Assembly (NCBI RefSeq): GCF_001625215.2
Contig: NC_030388.2
Span: 24,106,558-24,170,557, forward strand
Direction: 5' to 3'
DNA from: Daucus carota subsp. sativus
Lineage: Eukaryota; Streptophyta; Magnoliopsida; Apiales; Apiaceae
Length of the DNA: 64,000 nt
In this document: positions 35,670-48,900 of the stretch, in pieces
Layout: the number at the start of each line of letters is the position of its first letter
Numbering within the stretch: the first letter of the stretch is position 1
Position numbers and translations under genes: made by a program
Notes under the pieces: generated by a model
The model's input: only the letters and a program-made list of their open reading frames with translations
The model's database searches: none
Told to the model about the DNA's origin: nothing

Positions 35670-38258
35670 TATTTCCTTTTGTTTCCGGTCATTACATTCC
35701 ATTCACTCCAACAAAAAACAACATTAATGTTTAGGGAAGATAGAGTAATATTTGATATTTTGTGCATATTTCTTAAAATTATAATTTAGGACATCATATA
35801 GCTAATCTGCTAAAGATGCTCTCAGGTTTTTAAATTAAAAAATTTAATTTTTCAGATATCTAAATTTTTAAAAATTTTAATGTAAGTCTCTTCATCAAAA
35901 TTTGACTGACAATCATTGGTAATGACGTGGAAATTGAAAAAATAAAAAATAATAACTAAAAACACAAAAAATAAAATTTCAAGGATTGAAATAAGATTTT
36001 GATATATCAACATACATACGAGTGATTTCAAGAACACGAGTGGTGGAAATTTCTGATTTTGAGTTCATTAACGTATAAAAATATGTATTTTAATAAGTTT
36101 TTTTTTTTGTGTTCTTAAAATTAAAACGCAAATTTTTATATATTAGTGAACTCGGAATCAAAAACTCTCACTTCTCCTGTTTTTGAAATCACACATAAAT
36201 TAACATATCGAAATTTCAATTCAATCTTTGAGATTTTTAATTTTTCATATGTTAACTATTTTTTTATTTTTTAATTTACACATTTGCTTGACTAACAGCC
36301 GTTAATCCACCCATTAAAATCTTGTATATAAGTGAAAAATCATTTAATAATATATCCACATAAAAACTATTTATTCAAATTTATATTCATCACATCTGTT
36401 TTTTACGCTTTCATGTTTAAAATGTCCTCTCAATTTATTACATTGCAAAAACAATATATATTACTAAAACCAATTACTCACTCTATTTTTCATCTAATTT
36501 TCTCAATATATTAATTAAATATTAGTGTATCTCATTTCCCATTTTTCTCATGCTTTCACATATTGAATACATTTTTCTTATGGTATCTTACCGGTGTTTG
36601 ACTACACTTATAAGTCAGAAACATAGCTTATTCTTAATACGTATTATAAATAAAAATTATATATATAAACTCAACTCGAATGGTACATTCCATTGTTTAT
36701 AAATATGACCAATCTCATAGGATATATTTGTCGAACTTTACAAATCTACAAAAAATTTATGAGATGGTTTCATGCCATTTATTGATATATTGATTTGATA
36801 TATTCTATTTATAATAATTTAAAATATTAATAACATATCATTTTCAATATATAGTCAATCAATATGACTAATTTCATTAAAATACAATGTATTACAAATT
36901 CAACCAATTCTATCCAATATCTCCGATTTAACCTATCAATTCTGTTCGGCCGGCAGAAGATTCTCTCACGGAGGTAGCTTATACAATCAAAGCTAGAATC
37001 TAATTTAGAAACCGATTTATTCGTGAAGTATAGTGTTGGACTGATTTGAGAAATGAGTGTTCCAAGGATAAGAGATCTGCCGAACCATAAAATCAAATAA
37101 GAGGACAAAAGTAGAATCAGAAAGATTTGGTGACAAGTAAAATAAAAAAGAAAAGAAAAGGAGAAAGATGCTTGTTTTTGTTTTTTGACTGATCCGGAGA
37201 GAGTTGGGCAGTTGGGCAGGGGAGAAGAACCTTGGGAAACACCCTCCCCCCACTTTCCCAATTAAACTTCCCCCTCTTGCCTCTTGTTTACTACTCATAC
37301 CGCAGCTAGGCAAACTGCCTGTAGTATTATTAGGACTTGTTTGGCTTTAACTTAAAAGGGTATTATTGTCTAAACATGAAAATTATTTAGAAAAAATAAT
37401 TTGTAAGTTAGATGATAAATATGTTGATATTTATAATTTATTTGATATAAAAATTATTAATATAATAATAAAGTATAATAACTTATTTTTTAAAATAATT
37501 ATTTAAATGTTTATAAAATCAAATCAATCTTTGGTGCAGCGAGATCACCATGCTATGAGGTATTGTCAAAATCCACCAAGTTGTCTGTATTAAATTTTGG
37601 ATTTTCAAAAATAAAATTAAAATTAATCTTTTAAAATCTAGACTTATAAATTAGAAATTCACTCATAAATTTTTTTAAAAAATATTATAAATAAATAATC
37701 TCTAACTTATAAGTCCGGAACCGAGTTTTTAAATCCAGACCGAAACACCGGAATCACAGCATATGTAATTATGTATGTAACTATGTATTATTCTTCCCCC
37801 ATACGTGATACTACAAGTCTACATGATCCTACATATCGTCTGCAACAGCAGCCCCCACTTGATAAAAATATACTCACATGCTTTCAAATTCATTGCATCA
37901 TTGCATGTATCTTTCTCATTCATTTCACCTTACTATATTACTTCACACATTTATTCAGACATCATCATATATTCCATTACTTTCATCCCTCTCATTTTCA
38001 TCTCTCCTTTCTCCTCCCCTCTCTTCTTTATTGCTTTCAAGTCTTAACTAACCACACCACAACATTCATCAAAACATCCCCTCTTCTCTTTTCTGGCTTT
38101 CAATCTCTTCTTTGTTGCAAACTCATCATATGTTAGTCTTGATTTCCACCTGTCTTTGCAAAAACCCAATTTCTTGAAATTTGATCTGAATTCGTATACG
38201 TTATTGTTTATTTTGGCATTGATTTAAAGACAAAGATCCTTAATAAAAATAGGAGACG
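35670..38258. other. AT-rich intergenic with degenerate MITEs; ARGOS-like upstream region
   Basis: 36650-36900 is a decayed copy of the GAGCATCTCCAAC family interior (ATATTAATAACATATCATTTT and neighbours). 37335-37750 resembles the GGGGCTGTTTGG family (TTGTTTGGCTTTAACTTAAA ... AACTTATAAGTCCGG). 37771-38258 is pyrimidine-rich and is probably the promoter and leader of the ARGOS-like gene. Minus frames 37313-36827 are not recognised. Confidence 0.4.
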
Positions 38259-38597
38259 ATGGATATTAGGACATTGAAGACCAATTCGCCTCCATTTCGG
38301 ACAAACGGTCATGAATTAACACGATCATACAACGAAATGCGAAAAATGGAATATCAAAGATCATTCTCACAAGGGCACGACAGAAAAATGAAAAGCTACT
38401 TCACATTGCAGTCATTGTTTCTGCTCATTTGTCTCACGGCTTCGTTGCTGCTGCTGCCGCTGATTCTGCCGCCGTTGCCGCCGCCGCCGCCGTTCATGTT
38501 GCTGCTCTTGCCAATTTGCTTAGCAGTCGTGCTCATGTTCTTGGCATTTTTGCCTTCTAATGTAAAACAAGTCACTAACAACTATACGTATATGTAA
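38259..38597 (+). CDS. ARGOS-like (OSR domain) organ-size regulator
   Basis: Single exon, 112 residues. The diagnostic region is residues 47-100: SLFLLICLTASLLLLPLILP, then PPLPPPPPFMLLLLP, then ICLAVVLMFLAFLP. This is the OSR (organ size related) domain of ARGOS, ARGOS-LIKE and OSR proteins: two hydrophobic helices joined by a Pro/Leu-rich turn. Family members sit in the endoplasmic reticulum or Golgi membrane, dampen ethylene signalling and promote organ growth through cell division or expansion. The N-terminal 45 residues are polar and poorly conserved, as is usual. The gene lacks introns, also usual. Its neighbourhood (LEA14-like on one side, MTHFR on the other) suggests the ARGOS-LIKE orthologue. 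The Pro codon run is CCG-rich and stands out in an AT-rich area. Confidence 0.88.
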   Translation: MDIRTLKTNSPPFRTNGHELTRSYNEMRKMEYQRSFSQGHDRKMKSYFTLQSLFLLICLTASLLLLPLILPPLPPPPPFMLLLLPICLAVVLMFLAFLPSNVKQVTNNYTYM

Positions 38598-38799
38598 CCA
38601 TAAGCTGTTACTGATCTTTGCTTTGTTCATCCAAATTGATCACTCCCACTTGGTTCATTCGTTAGCATCTGGATTTCTCTGACCTTTTTTTATTAATCTT
38701 GCAATAAAAAATTTTGGCTTCTTTTTATTTATTGTCCTTCATTCCATTGTTATCGTGGTCTGTCTACAACATGAAGATAAATTTAATCTGTCAGGCATG

Positions 38800-39050
38800 T
38801 GTTTCCCTCCTATTTTTTTACGGTTTTTTTCAAGATTCGAGATACATTTTAAGATGCATATAAAATATAATTTTATAATTTTTTTTAAATTTTTTTATAA
38901 AAGTTTAAATATAAAATTTTTATTCAGAAGAAAAAAATTTCAAAATAATTTATCAAACTACGCTAGGCCGCTCCCGTCTGAATGTACCGTAAACAGATGA
39001 GGAGATGGTCCCGTCCGAATGTACCGTAAACAGATGAGGAGATGGTGGAA
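38800..39050. repeat. Degenerate MITE ending in a 37-bp tandem duplication
   Basis: Internal words AAAATATAATTTTATAATTT and AAAAGTTTAAATATAAAATT match the Stowaway-like elements at 53499 and the one split by the Helitron. At its right end a 37-bp unit starting CCCGTCTGAATGTACCGTAA (38973-39009) is repeated at 39010-39046 with one change. Confidence 0.55.
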
Positions 39051-39434
39051 GTATATGTTAATGAAAAAACAGCAAGAGATCTTGTTTATTTATCTTATAA
39101 AACTTGATCAACATTGAAATCCGAAGTTCATTACTGTGAAGTTTTTGGTTCAGGGTCGGTTGTGTCGTATTAATTCCTTCTGGTCAAGTATAAGGAAAAA
39201 TGAAAAATCAATACTTTTTTTTTTCTTTGAAGAGAAAAACCAATAGTGCAAAGTGGAACGAAACAACTTGGTCAATAGTCCGGTGTTTGAATCTTCAAAA
39301 ATCCAAATAAATGTATCGTTACAGGAGCATTAGCCTTAGTAAAAAAATGATTAATATATTTATTTTATATAATTATATATAATATAAAAATTATAATGTA
39401 CAAAAAGTTCAATACCAAAAATGTTGGCTTATAT

Positions 39435-39654
39435 TTTATCAACTGTAACAAGATTTCACATATTATAATAATATATTCAATTTATAATGATTTTAAATAA
39501 TAATAACATATTTTTATAAAAAAAATATCACCAATCAAGCAATCACCAGGACAATGGAAACAAAATGTCTTCTTACAAATTTTACAAAATATTTAGAGCA
39601 TTTCAAACGGTGTTCGCTAAAAATATTATGTAAAATTTATCTAACATGTTTGCA
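39435..39654. repeat. Degenerate Tourist-like MITE pieces
   Basis: AATAATAACATATTTTTATA and CAAAATGTCTTCTTACAAAT echo the inverted interior of the GAGCATCTCCAAC family. 39596 onward (GAGCATTTCAAACGGTGTTC) is a mutated left end that stops where the SINE-like tail begins. Confidence 0.45.
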
Positions 39655-39732
39655 GGCTATTACGTGAGCTCGTGAGTTTACCAGGGCGCACTCGAAGGGT
39701 AGCCGTTGTGAGTTCCTACGTTAAAAAAAAAA
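39655..39732 (+). repeat. 3' part of an Au-type SINE
   Basis: GTGAGTTTACCAGGGCGCAC, CGAAGGGTAGCCG and GAGTTCCTACGTT followed by 11 A residues resemble the conserved 3' half of plant Au SINEs. The tRNA-like head is missing. Call from memory of the family. Confidence 0.45.
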
Positions 39733-40398
39733 AGGTCTTTTCTGATGTATTTATATTAGTAGAGTAAAATATATTTTAATTTGCATAATTCTAATAATAG
39801 GTACAATCTTTTCAATGGACTTCAATTTTAGAGGGACATGATTACTTATTAATCAAAAATAGGTTATATAGTATAGATTAATTATAAAAATGTATATTAT
39901 TTTTTTTGAATAAAATAAAAATGTATATTATTGATGGGATAGAATTGGTAGGATAACTTCTAACTTTCTAAAAAGATATTAATTTTTAAAAAATTTAATT
40001 GAGCCAAATAATAAATATTAACATGAAAGACACCCTAAACAATTAAAACACGACCTGAAATCCGACCCAATCCGCAACCCGATTTACTGGGACAAAATCC
40101 GAAAATTATTGGAAAATCATACCATTGACCCGAAATATATCTGATTGCTGAGACAAACTACCGAAGTTGTCACCCTCAGTTGACATGAAAGAAGTCCCAA
40201 CCCTGCAAGCCGGCACTAAAATTCTGTCATTTTCGAATGCTGATATTTTCGTGCAATGTTGACTACCAGGCTTTGCGCCACACTGTGACTGATACAACAT
40301 CAACAAAGAATTGTTGTATGTGATCTATACACATAACCAGTGGTCGTAAATTTCATATGTTATATCACAATTATTAATCTGTTACTTAAATTTTATCA

Positions 40399-43300
40399 AT
40401 GGCTTCTGCAAGTTCTTCAACCCCATCCTCTTGTGCTTCATATTTAAATCCTACTGGCTACCACGCTTTTTTGAGTTTTCGCGGCGAAGACACTCAATTT
40501 AATTTTACTAGTCATTTGTACCACGCTCTAGTTCGTCATGGAATTCGAACGTTTAAGGATGATCCTGAACTACTTAGCGGAGAAGCAATCACAGACGCAT
40601 TGGTCTCAGCTATTCATCAATCCAAGACTTACATAGTTGTCCTTTCTGAAAACTATGCTTCTTCGAGATGGTGCCTTGATGAGCTGATAAACATCCTCAA
40701 TTGTTGCAAAACAGAGCAAAGATTGATTATTCCCGTGTTCTACAACATTGAACCATCAGTTGTGCGCCACCAAACTGGGAGTTATCATGAAGCATTCCAG
40801 AAACATGAAATTCGTTTCGTAGGTGAAATGGAGAAAATTCACAAGTGGCGCCTTGCACTAACAGAAGTTGCCGAATTTTCTGGAAAACATGTGTCTGCAA
40901 AGAGGTAATATGCTCCATTCTGCTAGCATTCAAGAATAATTAATCAGAATTACATTTATATATTAGACTTAATTATCAATTAGGTCACTTGCTTCGTTTC
41001 AATGTATCAAAGTGGATCACCGACAAAGTTTTGGTCTCATTTGCATCACTCATTTCAAATTAAGTTACATCTTGCTAAATTTTGTGATATTATGTCAAAA
41101 TAAACGTTTTTTTGTTAAATTGTATGACATGAACTTGATTGGGACTTGATGTGAACTTGTACAGAAGGCGACATGATGATAAAATAATAAAAATTAAAAA
41201 TTAGATCAGAGTATTATACAAAAATAGAAATACAAGTACATGTTTACTTACAAAGCCTTAAGTGGTGAGAATTAGATATTTGGTTTTCCTACTAGAAATC
41301 ATTCAATTAAAACTTTGACATATTTACTACCTATCTTGCTACCAGTATTTTTTTTCTAAAATTTTGGACTAATTTATATGTGAGAGTTGATCCATATATA
41401 GTAATAGGAACTCCATTGCAGGTGTGAAGCTCATATAGTGAATGAAATTGTTGAGGAGATTCTACGCAAAATAAATCTCAAGGCTTTAGAAGTTGCCAAG
41501 TATCCAGTTGGGTTGAATTCTCGTGTTGAATGCCTAATGACATTGTTGAGCAGTGACACGGAAGGCGTCTATAGAATTGGTATATATGGTATGGGTGGCG
41601 TTGGAAAAACAACTCTTGCCAAAGCTCTTTATAATCAACTCCTGCTACGGGGCTTTCAGGGAAGCTGCTTCCTTGCAAACATTAGGGAGGTTTCCAAGAC
41701 GGTCAAAGGCATTGTATCTTTACAACAGCAACTAATTAATGATATTCTTAAAAGTAAAACAAGAGTGAAAATTCACAATGTTGAAGAAGGGACCAAGTCT
41801 ATAAGAGAGATAATTTGTTCAGCAAAAATTCTGGTTCTTATTGATGATATAGACGAGCTTGAACAATATGAATCTTTGGTAGGACCATTTGCTTCGGGGA
41901 GTATAGTGATAATAACTACTAGGGATGAAGAGATACTGGATAAAATTGAGGTGGAGTCCAGATACAGGGTAAATGAGTTGGATGATGCTGAGTCGCTGGC
42001 ACTATTTACCCAACATGCATTTGAAAAGGCTAAACCAGACAACACTTTTATGGTATTGTCCAAAGACATTCTACGTCTTGCTGGTGGCCTTCCCTTGGCT
42101 CTGAAGGTTTTCGGCTCATATTTGTCCATGCGATCTGAGGTAGGATGGAAATCTTACATTGAGAAACTACAGCGACATCCCAACAGCACTATACAGCACA
42201 AACTTTTAATTAGCTTGGATGCCTTAGAATCAGATGATCCTATGCTGAAGAAAATGTTCCTTGACATTGCTTGTTTTTTCATAGGAAGGAAGAAAATAGA
42301 GGTGGTTGAAATATTGAAAACTTATTATTCCTATGTTGAACATAATATTGATATTCTAGATAAGAGATGTTTACTGACAACCAATGATAGAGATGAGTTG
42401 AGGATGCATGATCTTCTTAGGGATATGGGAAGGGAAGTTGCACGCAACAATTCTGCTGATGAGCCTGGGAAACATAGCAGATTGTGGGCATCAAAAGATA
42501 TATGCATTGTGTTGAAGAAACACAAGGTAATTTCCTTGTATGTATGAATGTTTTTGACGGTTTCATTTCAGATATTACATGATACAACTTCACTCGTCAT
42601 TATATATATAATTGCTCATGACATGAAATTATAAGCTGAAAAAAGCACAAGGTAATTGTACACCAATTTCTTTTCTTAGTTGTACCTAACAACTGATGGT
42701 TATTAGTTTTCTTGCTTGATATATTTGTGTGTGTGTGTGTGTGTGTGTGTCAGGGAACCGAAGCTATTGAGGCTATCATTCCGAGTGACTTTTACTACCA
42801 AACTGCACTTAATGGAGTATCATTCAATACAGAAACATTCAAAAGGATGAGTAACTTAAGGTTTCTTTGCTTAAATTATCTAAGTCTCATTGGAAGCTAT
42901 GAACAAATATTTGAAGATTTGAGATGGCTCTGTTGGGAGTTTTGTCCTTTAAAGTGTTTACCCTCTGAATTTTACCCGCAAAATCTTGTTGTTCTTAAGT
43001 TGCCTCATAGCAAATTGAGAATAGCGTGGGAGGTAACCATGGTAGGTATTGTCAGTATGTTTCTTGCCTATTTAACAATTTCTAGAAGAACTTCAGCAAA
43101 ATAATTAAATTACATAAGAACTTCTGATCTAATTTTTTCCAGTTGCCCTCATTTTTACAGGCTTCGCAGATATTTGAGAAGTTAATGACTCTAGACCTCT
43201 CGGATTCTCTAGAATTAACGACTACTCCAGACTTTACAAAGTTTCCGTGTCTTGAAACTTTAAACCTTGAGGGTTGTAAAAGCTTGGAGGAGGTCCACAT

Positions 43301-45052
43301 ATCAATTGGAAGTTTGGTGAAGCTTGTTTCCTTAAATCTGGGTGGCTGTGTGAACCTTAGATGTCTTCCAGACACCATTTGCAACTTGACAGCATTGAAA
43401 AGGCTAGATATTGTTAGTTGTCGTAGGCTACAAGCATTGCCTGCAGAACTAGGAAACATTAAATCCCTAGAAGAGCTCAATGCGGAGGAACTAACAGTTT
43501 CAAAATTACCAGATTCGATTGGATGTCTTAGTAAGCTTGTCGTGTTGGAGTTAAGTTATAACAAAAATCTTGAAAATATTCCTGACAGCATTTGCAACTT
43601 AAGAGCATTGGAAGTTTTATGTATTAGCGGTTGCAGTAGTGTGGAAGCATTGCCTTTAAAACTGGGGAACATCGAATCCCTTAGAAAGCTTGATGCAGAG
43701 GGACTGTCTGTTTTGAAATTACCAGATTCAATTGGATGTCTTGGTAAACTTGTGGAACTGAGATTAAGTAGCAACAACTACCTTGAAACTCTTCCGGGAA
43801 ATGTTTGCAACTTAAGAGCATTGGAAGTTTTAAGTATTAGTGACTGTAGGAGTCTCAAAGCATTGCCAGTACAATGTGGGAATATTCAATCCCTTAAAGT
43901 GCTAAATGCTACAGAACTAACTGTTTCAAAGTTACCAGATTCTATCGGTTGTCTTTTTAAGCTTGTTCAGCTGAGACTCAATAATAACGAGAACCTTGAA
44001 TCTCTTCCAGACTCGGTCTGCAACATGAGATCTCTGCAAAATCTTGAAATTGAGGATTGTTGCCGTCTATTGTACATTGTAAAACTTCCACCTAATCTTA
44101 AATGGATAAGGGCAAATGGCTGTACATCTATGAAAAGATTACATGTATACAGTTTGAAACAGTTAGAGACGTTAAACCTTAGAAATTGTAGTGCTTTGGC
44201 AGAAATTCTAGGCTTGGAGGAACTCGCTTCTTTAGAAGTTCTTCACCTGACAGGTTGTAGTAGTCTGACGGAGATTCAAGGCTTAAAGCAACTGACTTCT
44301 ATTAGAATACTTGATCTGGGAGGCTGCAACTCATCTCTAGCATGCACTTCCAGTAAATGTTTCTTTGAGGTTTGGATAATTTACCTTTTTTATACATTAC
44401 TATGCCTAACCTTGTTTTTCAAGTTAAAATTTAGTTAAATAAGTATTAATGTTGGTTAACATTTTTAAAATTTTGGCAACAGATATACTCTGGATTTGGG
44501 CATGAAATCAAGATATATACTTCAGCAGAGTTCCCAGACTGGATTAATGAATCACTGGATTTGAGCGAATCAGCTAATTCAGAGTCGACATTATCTTTAA
44601 ATTTGGTGCCAGATGTGTCGCACAATTTCTTGGCTATGATTCTTTGCTTTACACACTTAGGGGGGTATATTAATTATGTCAGTACTTATTCTGTGAAGAA
44701 TATCAGAAGTGATTTTGTATGGACCGGGAGTTTTTATATTAATAACGGACCATTGATGATAATAGTACCAAGATCTGATTTCCCAGTCACAGAAGGTGAT
44801 GATAAAATTGAATTGACAGCGCCAAGGGTAAAAATCCATGGGATTCATCTACTATACAAAACGGAGGAGGCTACAACTACTGACGAGTACAGCAGCAGCA
44901 CTGTCAATGTAGGAAACAAAAGAAGCTATGATTTTGTACAACATATCGACGAGTATGACAGCATCACTGCTTCGAATGTAGAGGATGGGAGAAGCTACCC
45001 TTGTAAATGGTTGAAATACTTGGAAAGTGACAAGAACTGGCTCTCTCTGTAG
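40399..45052 (+). CDS. TIR-NBS-LRR (TNL) immune receptor
   Basis: Five exons (40399-40904, 41422-42526, 42754-43032, 43161-44369, 44483-45052) give 1222 residues in continuous frame. The TIR domain (20-165) has FLSFRGEDTQFNF, a BB-loop region, and SENYASSRWCLDEL, with the NADase-type catalytic glutamate at about E95. NB-ARC motifs are all intact: P-loop GMGGVGKTT (225-233), kinase-2 ILVLIDDIDE (305-314), RNBS-B GSIVIITTRDE, GLPLAL (391), RNBS-D MFLDIACFF, MHD (497-499). LRRs fill exons 3-4, including three 71-residue superrepeats. Exon 5 encodes a post-LRR (C-JID/PL-like) domain, GFGHEIKIYTSAEFPDW onward. Acts as an intracellular pathogen sensor; TIR products signal through EDS1. The exon 3 donor could also be ATG/GTAGG at 43041, adding three residues; the chosen one gives the usual W-x8-L spacing. 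Ligand unknown. Confidence 0.93.
42725..42750 (+). repeat. GT microsatellite at a splice acceptor
   Basis: An uninterrupted run of about 12-13 TG units ends directly in CAG, the acceptor of TNL exon 3. It occupies the place of the polypyrimidine tract. Confidence 0.85.
43290..44035 (+). repeat. 213-bp in-frame superrepeat in the TNL LRR exon
   Basis: The phrase KLPDSIGCL recurs with its codons at 43503, 43716 and 43929, exactly 213 bp (71 codons, three LRRs) apart. Each unit continues KLV-L-L, then CN(L/M)R(A/S)L, and the first three also ALP and GNI-SL. A more diverged unit precedes them (LVKLVSLNLGGC ... CNLTALKRL). Confidence 0.9.
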
Positions 45053-45819
45053 GAAATGAATGGCTGAACCAGAAGCATGCGAGTCGTTTGTTTTACACCT
45101 ACGACAACAGGTAACGAAAAATTAATGTTTACATATGATTTGAGTCATTTTGGAACAACTAGGCACAGAACAATAAGGCTTCACAATGAGTTTAGGTTTT
45201 ATGAAAATTCATAATGTAAGGAAATTTTTAAGACTTTTCGTCAAGTCTTCATACCTTGAACAGATCAATTCGCATTTCTTTGTAATGTTCAGTTTGTTGT
45301 GTAGAAAGTTGCAACAGCCACTTACAAATGATTTTAAGACAATTGGAGTTCAATTCAACGACTTTTATTCAATGAAAAAATAGCGATAATGTCCCAAATA
45401 TCACATCCGGAAAAATCACCTCAGATATGGCGTTTAAGCTTAAAATGCTACTTAAAGTTGCGTTTTCAGACACTCAAAGCGCGACATCACCTCCCGTCAC
45501 TTAAAATGCTTTACCGTGTGGTTTTGAGCTCAAAATGTAACTTCAAGTTGTGTTTTCGGCTAAAACTAAAAAAAATGTTACACATCTAGCTTTTTGGATT
45601 GAAATACAAAACACAACATGAACTAGGTTTTAAAGAGATATTTCACTTTATTCGACTTGTAATCACTTGCACCGATTTGGAAGAAAGGAAGAGAAGAAGA
45701 TGACTGCAATATAGTAATAAGTAGTGACAGAAGCATGCCAAGTCACCGGCGCCAAGCCTGGTAGACAATGTGGCCACGCCATTTAATTCTCACACCGACA
45801 CTAACTCAGATTCTTCACC
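45053..45819. other. Intergenic, TNL 3' flank
   Basis: No gene recognised. 45430-45600 has repeated AAAATG-TACTT-AAGTTGCGTTTT words that may be a decayed element. GC content rises near 45740-45780 at the MTHFR promoter. Confidence 0.3.
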
Positions 45820-45827
45820 TATAAAAA
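45820..45827 (+). promoter_or_regulatory. Probable TATA box of MTHFR
   Basis: TATAAAAA, 145 bases before the ATG, in CACCTATAAAAACATC context. Confidence 0.55.
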
Positions 45828-45971
45828 CATCTCAAAATCGTGCGCCTGTGTTTTGTCTTAAACTATAATTTCCACATTTCATCTCGTATCTATTTATATA
45901 ATCATCTAATACAACACAATCCCATATCAAACCCCTCTGCAACATCTTACGTGACAATCCTCAACACCGCC

Positions 45972-48900
45972 ATGAAGGTAATCGACAAGATCCGCGCCTC
46001 TCAGAACGACGTCGTCTTCTCCTTCGAATTCTTCCCGCCAAAAACCGAGGAAGGCGTGGAGAATCTGTTCGAGAAGATGGAGAGAATGGTGGCGCATAAC
46101 CCCACATTCTGTGACATCACATGGGGTGCCGGAGGATCCACCGCTGATCTCACGCTTGAGATCGCCAATCGGATGCAGAACATGGTCTGCGTCGAGACCA
46201 TGATGCATTTGACGTGTACTAATATGCCTGTGGATAAGATTGATCACGCACTGGATACCATTAAGAAGAATGGGATTCAGAATGTGCTGGCGCTGCGCGG
46301 TGATCCGCCTCATGGGCAGGATAAGTTTGTGCAGGTTAAGGGAGGGTTTTCGTGTGCTCTTGATCTTGTGAGTTGATTTTCTTGCGCTTGTTTTATTTTA
46401 CCTTAAGCAATATGTTTGATTTTGTGATTTTGTCAAGAAATGTTTGCCAGAAGAGTTAGCAAAGTTATTTCAATATTCTAAATATCATTTTGGTACTATT
46501 ATATGATGTTTTACTTAAAATCTACCAAATGAAAAGAGAAGTGTTCAAATGTTTTACAATTTGAAGATCATCATCTCTGGCAGGTCAAGCATATGCGCTC
46601 TAAATACGGTGACTACTTTGGCATTACTGTTGCAGGCTATCCAGGTCTCGAGTCTACTTTTTTATTGTTGCATATTTAAAATCTTTTAGCTAGAGATACG
46701 GAATTGGCTTTCACAATATAACCACCCTATTAAAAATCCTCTTGCAGAGGCGCATCCAGATGTAATACAGAGTACCGGAGAGGCCACGTTAGAGAGCTAT
46801 AAGAGTGACATGGCTTACCTAAAGAAAAAGGTAACTGTTTCACATTAGTGAATTTATGTGAATTTTAGACTGTTCTTTAAAACAGAAATCACAATCTTAT
46901 GTTGTGATCCATTGGTGTTTACCCTGATCAGGAACTTTAATGTTCCTAGAAACCTTAGACTGCTATTTGGACATATCTGGCCTGCTTACTGATTGTGTTT
47001 GATTTATAGGTGGATGCCGGAGCAGATGTTATTGTCACCCAACTATTCTATGATACAGATATTTTCCTCAAGTTTGTAAATGACTGTCGGGAAATTGGAA
47101 TAACCATTCCAATAGTTCCTGGCATCATGCCCATTAACAACTATAAGGGTTTCATCCGAATGACCGGGTTTTGCAAAACCAAGGTACAGTCTCGTAAATG
47201 CTGAGCCTGCAACTAAGTACGTGATTTATCTGGTTTCATACAAAATATAATTGGAAATTGTTGAGTGTAGAATTTATAGTTTTCTCACATGCGACATGCC
47301 CATGCTTTATTTTTGGAAATTGACAATAAACTCCACCTTTTACTATTTAAGCTGCAATTCTAATCTTTTTTGACATATACTACATCATAATAAGCCATGA
47401 TGTTTCAATTTGCAGTTTATTTATCTTGTTTCTATTAGGAGCAATTATGTAATTCACATGTCAAAATGTTTCAATTTGCATGTTAACTATGTCTCGAAAA
47501 CAATATTAGGCAGAACATATAACTGTGAACGGCTTACACATGCCAAGTTACCTTTCCAACTAGTGGCCATATTAATGCACTGGCAAACAAATGGAATCCC
47601 CACGCCAGGGTAATCACTCCAACCCGGGATTTATAAGTGAACTTTTATTGGCATCGTTTGAGGAACAGAAGTAATCAGAAACTTGTAATAATGCATCAAC
47701 ATTAGGTTGATGGCTTATAAAGTTTATTAATGTGTGATTTGGGGCATCCGATAACAAGCACCCTAAATTAGATGAATCAAAGATTCAAAATAGACCTTTT
47801 CATCTTCTTTACAGCCATTATAAGTTCTTGGCCATCTTTTAGCATTTTAGTCTTTTCACCATCTCATCTGGGCCTGATGGCCATATATTGAAATTCAATG
47901 TTAATGTTATGCTTATGCTGCAGAATTTTAAAATAAGACGACTTTGTACTTTGTATTGAAGATCCTGTTCAAATTATTTATGCTTTCAATAGTTAAACAC
48001 AAAAGATATCTAGGTTAAGATGACTTAAATAACTGATAGTATATCTTTAACAGTTACCTTAATGCCTTATTATTATTGTTTCTTTATCAAGTTAGATTTG
48101 TAATATATTAGTTAAATGTACACTGCAGTTTTAGCAGTAATTTAAATAGCTTTTGTCAATATTTTATAGAAAGAGGGGGACTTTTGTACTTAATTAGCAT
48201 GTGTAACATGTAACATGAATGCCACGAAATTTCGTCCCGAGTTAAATTTAAAACTTAGCTGCAATTAGTTTCCAAGTGATCTCCAGATGATGTGTAGAAG
48301 ATTTTTAATGCACAACCTGTTTCATCTGTTTACATGGTTACCTCATATTGTTATCTATATATATTGTGGGTGAATGTTTTTATATGCCAGTGCTTTCAAA
48401 GTTCTGTGTAATCTAATATATATCTACTTAGAACAGATACCTGCTGAAGTTACAGATGCTTTGGAATCCATCAAGGACAATGAAGAAGCTGTCAGAGCTT
48501 ATGGAATTCACCTTGGAACTGAAATGTGCAAGAAGATCATGGCTACAGGAATTAAGCAATTGCATCTTTACACTTTAAACATGGAGAAATCGGCATTGGC
48601 AATATTAACGGTTATACATCATATCCATATGCAATCTTTTTCCAGTTGATTAAACATGTCTGTGTGTGTGACTTTATACTTACCCGTGTTTATAGAATCT
48701 TGGACTGATTGAGGAGTCTAAAATTTCAAGGCCTTTGCCATGGAGACGGCCAACCAATGTTTTCCGTGTTAAAGAAAATGTCCGCCCAATATTCTGGTAT
48801 GTAATGTCAAGAAATAACTGTATTGCTATGTTTTTACTGCACTTAACGACTTCCAGAATAATCCTTAATGTATTAATCTTATTTTCAATAACGGAAGGGC

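Noticed and set aside
36827..37313. Overlapping minus-strand frames of 98 and 144 codons
   Set aside because: Overlap in different frames, low complexity and part of a decayed MITE; no recognisable protein.
37771..38136. 121-codon plus-strand frame before the ARGOS-like gene
   Set aside because: Low-complexity His/Phe/Ser translation of a CT-rich leader or promoter.
43082..43480. 132-codon minus-strand frame
   Set aside because: Antisense shadow of the TNL LRR exon with no independent motif.
45927..46313. 128-codon minus-strand frame
   Set aside because: Antisense to GC-rich MTHFR exon 1.
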